Of a DNA stretch of 64,000 bases, positions 56,030 to 64,000 are shown one piece after another. The stretch spans positions 2,597,590-2,661,589 of the forward strand of contig OY744471.1 in NCBI GenBank assembly GCA_963556145.1. Reading direction: 5' to 3'. The position numbers and the translations under genes are program-made. This DNA comes from Hygrocybe punicea (taxonomy: Eukaryota; Basidiomycota; Agaricomycetes; Agaricales; Hygrophoraceae). How positions within the stretch are numbered: the stretch's first letter is position 1; every line of letters begins with the position of its first letter. The notes under the pieces are model-generated. The model was not told where the DNA came from. It was given only the letters and a program-made list of their open reading frames with translations, and did not search any database.

Positions 56030-57110
56030 GATTCTTCGTCACCTTCGATGGACCTGAACTGAACTGAACCGAACCTGAAATAGGGTTCAGGTTCAAGCTG
56101 AAGCCTGAAACGAACCTGAGGTTCAGTTCAAGGTTCAGGCAGAGGGAAATTCTGTGAATCTGGTTCAAACCAGTTTGAACCTGAACCCAAACTTCAACAA
56201 ATATTACCTTGCTTGGAAGGTTATTGAGTTGTCTTAATTGAAGTCAGAATTTTGTGAACCTGGGTTTGCCTGATTTGTCCATTGTCACCCGATGGGCCGA
56301 CCATTTTTGGCGTTTACCTCTCAGGTGCTTTACTTGTTGTACACATACACAGGGATTGTGGGACAAACTAGATTTTAACAAACACAAGAATTGTATGACA
56401 AAAGCAGAATTTTTTACAAGATTTTTTGTGTATTGCACTGACTTCTCAAACACTAGTACCTGTAGGTGTGTCATTAGCTTATGCAAGACTATCTAGCAAT
56501 GGTTGTCAAATTTTGTATATATGTACACATTGTCTAGCCACATTAAGCAAGGTTTTTGCCAACTAAGTTGGCACTTCCTCTAGTAATATAATTTTACCTA
56601 ATTTTCAGAAGAAACATGATCACTTTTCTCTTGTTGTAGCTAACAACTTCCTGTTAAATCCTGTCACTCTCCTTCAGGGGGTTTGAGCCCTGGATTTGTC
56701 AGGGATAAGTTGGTATAAGTTGTATAATATCTGAGGATTATGCCAAGGTAAGCCTCAAGTATGTGTGATGTATTATATTAACATTATTTTTATTATAATA
56801 AGTACTACAGCTGCAATATTGAAGCTGATAAGCTTAATTTCTTGATCATTTTAGCTTTATTAAGTGATACAAATATACAGTAATACAGACAATTTGCTGC
56901 TAAAGGAACCTTTGTTTATGCTATATAACTACAAGGCATAAAATAAAGGCTTTTATACTGAATGAAAATGTAATCTAGCCCTATGATACACTTACAGGTT
57001 TGGTTCAGGGTTCAGATCAGGGTGAACCTGAACTGAACCTTAGATTCGGTTCAAGGTTCGGATTTTTTTGGCCTGAACCAGACCAAACCGAACCTGTCCA
57101 TCACTAGCAT
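56030..57110. mobile_element. Possible hAT-like element with GAACCTGAACC ends
   Basis: GATGGACCTGAACTGAAC near 56047 and, inverted, CGAACCTGTCCATCACTA near 57107 look like hAT termini with subterminal GGTTCAGGTTC repeats (56085-56200 and 56995-57085). No matching 8-bp duplication was seen. A Helitron 3' end lies inside. Confidence 0.4.
56551..56583 (+). other. Helitron 3' terminus (hairpin + CTAG)
   Basis: AAGCAAGG upstream, hairpin TGCCAAC-TAA-GTTGGCA (56557-56573), then CTTCCT and CTAG|T (56580-56583). The 5' end of this Helitron was not found. It probably lies within a few hundred bases because no replicase is nearby. Confidence 0.7.
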
Positions 57111-57990
57111 AAAGTGCCCATAACAGCCTGCTGATGTTAAGTAGCATGCTCAAGTGGAAAGCATAAGAATAAGGCTCATCATTAGCCCCCATAGACCTCA
57201 GCGCCTACCAAGTCACCCTCAGCTGCCAGTGCAGATCCAACCATGCAGAGCCTCATCCCAGGTAAGTCTTCCATTCATCCTGTTCATTTATTGTACTAAC
57301 TACTTAAACACTTTTAGGTTTGTTTTCCTGCACCCTCACACCAAAGGAACGTATATGCAGCAATTGCAACAAGCAGATGTGGATGCAGGTGACAGGGAGA
57401 TGAAGGATGCAGCCGAGAAGACGATGGGGACAGCATGGACCATGAAGACGGGACAGGGATGGCAAAGACCACAATGGAGACAAGAAAGACCACGAAGACG
57501 AGGACAGGGATGGTGAAGACAACACAGATGAGAGGATGATGGGAACAGCTAACAAGGACGATGATGAAAGGGCCCAACAAGCACCATGGAAGTTGGGACA
57601 GGATGAGGAGAGCACCACGAGGACAATTGCGAGTTCAGGGATGACAAGAACAAGGACGACGGTGAGCACACAAAGAAATTTTCCATTGCCATTTGCATTT
57701 ATTTTCTGACCAATTAAACACTTCTTTTAGGCCCCCTTCCCCCACCCTCGCACCAAGCAAGCAAGAAGACAGGAACTGCGTCAAACCAAAAATGGCAGTG
57801 GCTAGGATGATGAGGACCGGAATGATGAGAACGCAGACAACAGAGACAAGGATGACCAGGATGGTGGGAACAGTGGGAACAAGGACGATGACCCCAAAAC
57901 CACCTCGTGACCACACACTGTCACGTCAATTGATGTGGGTGCAGCGTTTGTGAGGTTGCCTGGGTGAAATTAAAGGCTGAACTGCGGCGC
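57111..57990 (+). repeat. Single-arm copy of the GC-rich foldback repeat
   Basis: CAGGTAAGTCTTCCATTCAT...ACACTTTTAGG matches the intron-like segment at 11010-11070. A CGCACCCTCG-like block and a GACGACAGG low-complexity stretch follow, and it ends at dyad motif copy 3. A second AAGG-type block (57700-57760) partly repeats the first. Frames are low complexity. Confidence 0.6.
57902..57956. repeat. Dyad motif, copy 3
   Basis: ACCTCGTG...GTCAATTGATG...TGAGGT, same spacing as the other two, with one arm base changed. Confidence 0.65.
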
Positions 57991-58520
57991 GGATGACAGG
58001 GATCAATGGCAACAATGCCAATGACAATGGGGTGATGGAGGCCAAGGTGGGACTGTGATGGGAAAAAAAAAGGGTTACATTAGCCACGAATGGAAGAGGT
58101 GAAGGTGAAGAATGATGTGAGGTGAGGGCAAGACTAAGTGTCCCATCCTCGAGTTCATTTATTTTAACACATTAACAATGTATGTATGTACATAAATACA
58201 TGGGGTACATAAATACATGGGTTACTTCATGTGGGAATGTGTGACAGGTCACACCCGATCCACCTGGTGTGACATGTCACAAGTGTGATTGTCACATTTT
58301 CAGGCAATACACGTTAATAAAATTATGTCAACAGGTGTCAATAACACGATCATATGTGTGCCTATGGTTTGTTGATATGCCCAATTTAGCGAGGCCATCT
58401 ATAAAAGGCAGCCATGTTGTCTTTGGCTCTTTATCCTCTACCATCATTGATCACTGCTGTGATGCTTTGACATGAATCATGACATGTCAAAGGACCACAG
58501 TATGAGTAATTGTAGTTGGA
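57991..58520. other. No gene recognised
   Basis: Contains GTGACAGGTCACACC / GGTGTGACATGTCAC inverted repeats (about 58238-58280) and a TACATAAATACATGGG duplication. No coding features. Confidence 0.45.
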
Positions 58521-58760
58521 CACCATTGGGACTGAGGAATATTTTGAGTGTCTGCCACCTTCCTGTGTGACACCATTGGGACTAGGGGATGTTTTAAGTG
58601 TCTGCCAGCTTCCTGGGCTACACCATTGGGACTGGGGATATTTTGAGTGTTTGCCAGCTTCCTGTGCAGCACCATTGGGACTGGGGGATATTTTGAGTGT
58701 CTGCCAGCTTCCTGCGTGACACCATTGGGCCTGGGGGTCTGTGTCTGCAAGCTTCCTGTG
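58521..58760. repeat. About 57-bp tandem repeat, five units
   Basis: Each unit contains CACCATTGGGACT.GGG, ATTTTGAGTGTCTGCC and GCTTCCTG. The flanking frames are repeat translations. Confidence 0.85.
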
Positions 58761-59908
58761 CGGCACTGTAAAGGCGAGGTCGGGGTGGCTGCGGAATAGT
58801 AATCCTAAGCCTGTGGGGGTCAGCGTAGAAGTGACTAGGAATAGTCTAACAAGCTTCAGTAAGATGATAGGATATAAATGGTAAGAAGCCGCCAAATAAA
58901 CTACTGAAATCTATCGAGACCGGTCGAAGCCGACAAAGCCGACGATGTCGGGTACGGCGGGTCGGGTGTTGGGTGATGAGGGACGTAGAGATAAAGGCGG
59001 TAGAACGATGGGGAGAGCGTCGAGGAATCCGACGAGTAATGTGTGCGATGGATTTTACTGAGAGACTAATTCTCAGAGAGAGGAAATGGGGGAACTGGTT
59101 TCTTATTTTGAGATGGCGCTTGGGCACCGTTTTTATACTACAAATTTCTGTACCTAGCTTCGGACGAGAGTCCTCGGCCGATGAGAGAAAACAAAGGAGA
59201 ATAAAAATGGACAAGTAGGAAGAGGGTTGCGAGGCGACGATGACAGGGAAAATGGGTGGAAGATATAAAAACCATAAAAGATGCAATATACTTTACTATA
59301 TCCCCATAAGGGAGACGCTAGGCGTGAATAAGGCAAGTCCGATGTCGGGATCCCAGTCCGATGAGATCTATCTTTGATATTTGAAGTTCCGTGAGTTTAG
59401 GAGATAGACCGACCAGGTACGTGAGCAGCCGTGCTAGTCGGTATGCATCGGGTTGCGTCAGGTTCGAGCATAGATTGCGAGAGACGTCGGGTTCGAGCGG
59501 ATTCGCTAGATATCGATGTTACGGCCTCAGAGGGTCAAGGACCCTCTACAGCACCATTGGTATTATGTTGGTGTCATATGATCTTATGGTGTGTAGAACA
59601 GTGTTTTGTCTTTCTAGGGACTGACTTTGGGTGATAGGACCTTAACTTCACAATACGTCAGGTTCTCATGACTGGAACATGTGTTGTATTGTTGCTAAGT
59701 TTTGATTTTCTCTCTTCTGTGAACTGAAGTGCTGTGCTAATCAATTTTCTTCTTTTGCTTTGTCTGGAGTTACCATAGAGGCAGACCAATAGGGGCCCCT
59801 ATTGGTTTGTAGCTATGGTAGCTTCCTTTAGGATAGGGAGGATGGAGGAGAAGTGGGCCAGCCAGCGGTTTTGCTATTAGTCTAACAGTAGGCTCAGTAA
59901 ATTTTGTA
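58761..59908. other. No gene recognised
   Basis: Open frames (for example 58846-59286 minus) have no domain and overlap one another. The region has an extended hairpin near 59771-59820. Confidence 0.45.
59785..59806. repeat. Perfect 22-bp palindrome with extended stem
   Basis: ACCAATAGGGG and CCCCTATTGGT form an exact palindrome. TACCATAG and CTATGGTA outside it extend the dyad. Confidence 0.8.
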
Positions 59909-60944
59909 GTTACGAGTTCTTTTAATTTATTAAAAGACTCGTTCTTTATCAGACCTGGTTCAGTGAAGGTTCTTAATTTAATTCATTAATGTTTTTGCAT
60001 CGCCTATAGAGAAATTTTTTTTGGGCAAGAGATATGATTCTACTTCTTATGCTGGAATGTAACATAAAATCGGGGCCATGTTTGAAGTGGCTTACATAAG
60101 CATCCAAATATGGGATGTCTCACACAAAACAAATTACCTTCCAATTATATTCAAAATATTCATACACCCTTCAGTTCTCATCGGAATTAGCTGAAAATTG
60201 AACTGCTGACTAATATAAACATTTCGGGCAAGGTGTGACAGTCACATGTGACCAGTCTAACCATATAAGGTACTTTTTGATATTATATACCAAATTTTTT
60301 GCTGATCGCAATGGTAACAGTCACATGTGACCAGTCTAACCATATATGGTAATTTTGCATAATATATGCTAAATCACATACTGCTCATCATATTCATTAC
60401 ACAAATACAATTATATTCAAAATATTTATCCTGGCCTTAATTCTTATCAGATTCAGCTGAAAATTGAACTGCTGCCTAATATTATCATTTCAGGTCAGAT
60501 GTGACAGTCACATGTGACCAGTCTAACCATATAAGGCAATTTCTGATATTGTATAGCAAATTTTTTGCTGATCGCAATGGTGATAGTCACATGTGACTGT
60601 CACACCTTGCCCGAAATGTTTATATTAGTCAGCAGTCCAATTTTCAGCTAATTCTGATAAGAACTGAAGGCAGTATGAATATTTTGAATATAATTGGAAG
60701 GTAATTTGTCTTGTGTGAGACATCCCATATTTGGATGCTTATGTAAGCCACTCCAAACATGGCCCCGATTTTATGTTACATTCCAGCATAAGAAGTAGAA
60801 TCATATCTCTTGCCCAAAAAGAATTTCTCTATAGGCGATGCAAAAACATTAATGAATTAATGAATTAATTAATTAATTACGAACCTTCACTGAACCAGGT
60901 CTGATAAAGAACGAGTCTTTTAATAAATTAAAAGAACTCGTAAC
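59909..60944. mobile_element. Palindromic H element with two 3'-type ends
   Basis: It begins GTTACGAGTTCTTTTAATTT and ends AATTAAAAGAACTCGTAAC, so both tips are the 3' hairpin end of the family and the ACTTGTTTAGTGGG end is absent. The arms mirror each other from GAAGGTTC and CATCGCCTATAG inward to the GTCACATGTGAC repeats. Confidence 0.8.
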
Positions 60945-61920
60945 AACTGTTTGACAAGGGTTTCCTGGTCATTAGACATTAAATAGAACAAAAGCTGTCA
61001 AGGTTCACTACTCCCCAGGCTTCAAATTCATTCCCACAGTTTGTCAAAATTGTTCACATGGTCAATGAATTAGCCCATGACCCGGAATTCACAACCGTAT
61101 TTAGAATGATTTCCTAATAAGGACTCATAATAAACACAGCCTTTAGGCACAATACATGAATTTAGAGTGCCTTACAAATCCGGCAATGTCATATGATCAA
61201 ACTCATCGTGTTAATTGTTATTCATGATCCGAGCCACTAAACCAGTTAAATAGATGTCATTGTGTTTACTCGTGCTATCAAAAATCCACATGTATCTCAA
61301 CAATCTCATCCACTTCTGCTTTGTTCTTGTCGCTTATCTATGCATTTTTTCCAATGCAATACAATGTCCACAACTCTGCCCAAGCCAATTCATGCACATC
61401 TCTTCTGAATCAATCTCCTTTCCTTTGATATCGATCTTGGCCCAAGAACTGGGTATCTTTCAAGGAAAACTCATAGAACATGAGTGTCTGACCCAAGAAC
61501 TGGGTGTTTAAAGGAGAACGCATAGAACATGAGTTTACCCCAGATCAGGGCGATACAATGATACCAATACAAATAAATATGTCACAATTTGTGAATCTTA
61601 ATCAGATAACAAAGAATAGCTTCACACTTGATCTATTATTACTTGATCCATTGTTCTTTTCGACTACAGTTAAGAATTCCACATTGGAAATGCAACTACA
61701 TTCTATTCGATATGCCACATCATTGTACCTACCTTCTAAATATCTTTTTGCTTTGTATTGTTTTATTAAGCCAATCACAGTTCAATATCGTGTTCAGGTT
61801 ATCAAGGCATTACTCATGCAATATCTATTGAGATGACATGACTTTAAATTATATTTGTTTCAATGTAATACTATTGCTATATCACAAGCAACATTGCTGT
61901 GAATCACGCTACATTTTGCA
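60945..61920 (+). other. Upstream region of Helitron copy D
   Basis: Frames at 61254-61511 (MSLCLLVLSKIHMY..., with QCPQLCPSQF) and 61504-61836 are AT-rich and may be degenerate N-terminal parts of the copy D protein. The position matches the hydrophobic, Cys-containing N-terminus of Helitron A. A 38-bp duplication with CATAGAACATGAGT is at 61470-61535. Confidence 0.35.
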
Positions 61921-63549
61921 ATGCGATATAGAAAACTACACATAAATGTAACCATTTTCAGTTTGAATTTATTCAGATACTTGTTTAAATGTTTATTTAC
62001 AAAGTCTGTTAATAGGTATTACATTGGAGGTGGTAAACGACTGCCAACATTTAGCTTTGATGTTCTTCAACCATTTATGCTACCATTCAATAATATCAAC
62101 CATGATTCTGGCTTATTATTCAAATATATGAGTCATGTTGATCAACAGATGGCTAGAGTCCTATATGGAAATAAAAATGAATATATATGCACTCAAATAC
62201 CTCTACCTGAATTTCTCCTACAATTAACAGTGAAGGATATTGTAGAAATAGCAAGAATCTATAACATATATCTGTCAAAAACGATGCAAAGGTTACATGG
62301 ACAGGAACTACTTTCCATATTGACAAAGCATAATTGTTCAGCTTGTAAAACCCATGTTTCTATTTTCCATATTTATGATGTTAAATCAAGTACAGAGCGA
62401 TACAAAAAATGGTCAAACACAAAATCTTCACATCTGGAAAAACGACAAAGCCAATTATACTTTTGCCAAAAAGAAAATTGTGATAATAAACCAGACCATG
62501 AAATAAAACAAAACAAGGAAGCAAATTTTGACAAATATTCCTTTCCTCCTCCTCCACCTTCCATTGAGTTGAAGAAAACAATAATCCGCAACTGGTGTAG
62601 AGATACATCATCTGAAAATTTCCAAGAAGGTGGCTGTGCTGTATGTGGTCAATTGTTTATATTGAAAAATATGTCTTTATTATCTACAACAAAAGTCAAT
62701 CTGAAAATATTATTCAGAGAAAATATGGGAATCACAAGACATGAACGATATGATTGTTCGGATCCGATAGAGGATATTAAAGGTCCAGTACTAGATGACA
62801 TATGTAAATGGATATGCAAGCCATGTTTGGTCAGCCTGAACAAAGGTCAAACTCCCAAATATGCTTTAGCAAATGGCCGTTGGATAGGCACTATTCCTGC
62901 ACAACTTCGAAATCTAACATTTGCTGAACAACTTTTGATTGCCCGTGTGCATCACAATAAATGCATTGTGCGTGTGTCATCCAGAATGCATAAAATGAAA
63001 GCAAATGTCATAATGTTTCAAAACCCAACCCCAAAGATATATCAATGATTACCTCCAACAGTTAAAGAACTTGACGAAGTACTAGCCTTCATGTTTACTG
63101 GTCCTGCTAGACCAACTCCAGAAGACATGGAGCAAACACCTTTATTGGTTCGCAGGAAGCGAGTTTCTACAGCTTTAGAATGGCTTCAATTAAATCACAT
63201 AGACTACTATGATTTAGACATCTCCTATGAAAATTTAGAACAATATCCAGAACATGGAATCCCTGTTGTGGTTGCATATCAACCAGCAGACACATATAAG
63301 GAACCAGAAGCTACCAGTGCATTTGACAATGAAGATGAAGATGGTGTGGAAGATGGACCTTGTCCCTTTGTGGTAAGTGGAGTAACTGGTGATAATCTTG
63401 ATATTACAAGTCCAAATGCATTAATAGCTAGAGCGACAAAGCACTTGATAGATGGCCATGGTGGTGTTCTTGCCATAAGCCATGCTAGAAATCCAGAATC
63501 GTTCTTTAATAATCCTCAGTTATATCCTATGATGTTCCCTTGCCTATTT
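61921..63549 (+). pseudogene. Helitron A relative (copy D), SAP-like and DUF6570-like region
   Basis: Order: YYIGGGKRLPTFSFDVLQP, SAP-like LTVKDIVEIARIYNIYLSK with HNCSACKTHVSIF, a basic linker in place of the 19-residue repeats, GGCAVCGQLF, WICKPCLVSLNKG, YALANGRWIGTIPAQL and FAEQLLIARVHHNKCIVRVS (DUF6570-like). A TGA at 63046-63048 follows. The frame then continues ELDEVLAFMFTGPARPTPED, YYDLDISYENLEQYPEHG, CPFVVSGVTGDN and YPMMFPCLFCYG, where an insertion begins. It is diverged from A and C but collinear, which shows which parts of the protein are conserved. Confidence 0.8.
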
Positions 63550-64000
63550 TGTTATGGATCGCTTCTACAGCGGGCTTCGGCAACAATCAACTTAACAGGG
63601 GGGTGGTTTCCAGAGGGAAGAACAGCAGTTTTATTGGTAGATAACACTGCTACAAGGGGGGAGGTTCATGGTCTAAAGTCATTGCGAGCCATGGGGGTTA
63701 CCCAAGACCAGGGGGTCTGCCCCAAGAACCAGACTAAACGTAAGGAAAGGAAAAGAAGAAAAAGTCCGAACCAACAACAAGAACAGTACATATAGTGGCT
63801 GGTCTTGAGGGGAGGTAAATAGGAATACAACCATGAAGCCACAACATGTCCAACTCTACCATGTTCACCATGAGGCATACATGAGGCGTCCTCATGTCGA
63901 TGTTCTCGCGATCCAACTGGAGGCTCGGGTGTCATTGAGGATAGAAGAGGTCCGGATGACTCGGATGATTTGTCATTGGATCATGTGACATGCAGAATTG
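63550..64000. mobile_element. Insertion at window end containing inverted R1
   Basis: The copy D frame breaks at TTATGGA and new sequence starts TCGCTTCTACAGCGGGC. From about 63650 it is the reverse complement of R1 (37491-37845). The junction A|TC is what a Helitron 5' end would give, but an LTR element end is equally possible. The far end is outside the window. Confidence 0.5.

Noticed and set aside
58973..59218. 81-codon frame with basic composition
   Set aside because: No domain, overlapped by an equally long frame on the opposite strand, no splice or promoter evidence.

Overview
The window looks like a transposon-dominated intergenic block from a fungus, most likely a basidiomycete of the Agaricomycetes. 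The evidence is short GT-AG introns, large Helitron genes with a DUF6570-like segment, a HUH replicase and a PIF1-type helicase, a Ulp1-protease plus DDE-transposase element, DIRS-like reverse transcriptase relics, hAT-type footprints, and a cAMP-dependent protein kinase relic of fungal type. I see no intact housekeeping gene, rRNA, tRNA or CRISPR array. Nearly every long reading frame belongs to a mobile element and is broken by stops, frameshifts or nested insertions. One 200-base run of N (10256-10455) is an assembly gap.

Layout, left to right. 1-85 is the 5' end of a Helitron that extends off the window. 95-1975 is a decayed protein kinase A catalytic-subunit gene lying between imperfect inverted repeats. 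1984-4461 is an almost complete 2.5-kb palindrome with an 8-bp target duplication. 4900-6377 holds two truncated copies of a hairpin-ended element (called the H family here) plus a 25-bp AT minisatellite. 6378-7224 and 14074-14466 are two halves of one Helitron helicase relic, split by a 6.8-kb hAT-like insertion (7233-14065) that contains a second large foldback (9195-12080). 14752-18120 is a Ulp1 plus DDE transposon relic. 18180-19185 has two more truncated H copies.

From about 19.2 kb to about 50.5 kb there is one large Helitron (Helitron A, + strand) cut into pieces by nested insertions. They are Helitron B (20869-32450), a hAT-type MITE (34246-34888), a 4.6-kb hAT-type element (35874-40503) that itself carries a small LTR element with a tRNA-like primer site (38225-40213), a solo-LTR-like insertion (43453-43697), a 4.6-kb composite H element carrying an inverted, internally deleted Helitron A copy (44291-48863), and a 1.3-kb H element (48948-50255). 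Removing these insertions rejoins the Helitron A protein. It has a SAP-like/CxxC N-terminus, 19-residue tandem repeats, a DUF6570-like segment, a HUH-Y2 replicase, a PIF1-type helicase, and a C-terminal domain resembling a ubiquitin-specific protease.

From 51.7 to 55.7 kb lies a DIRS-like retroelement relic cut by another H element (52271-53530). After it come a hAT N-terminal fragment, a further Helitron 3' terminus (56580-56583), low-complexity repeats, a palindromic H element (59909-60944), and a third relative of Helitron A (about 61.2-63.5 kb) cut by an insertion at the window end.

The elements work together only as a record of successive insertions. Because paralogous copies supply uninterrupted reference sequence, several junctions can be resolved to within a base or two. 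Many premature stops are consistent with C-to-T or G-to-A transitions, as expected of methylated, silenced repeats. The most novel-looking items are the H family (3' terminal hairpin, asymmetric subterminal inverted repeats, at most a 2-bp AC target duplication), the apparent antisense placement of the replicase genes in Helitron B, its divergent intron-containing accessory gene, and a 54-bp dyad motif shared by three loci.
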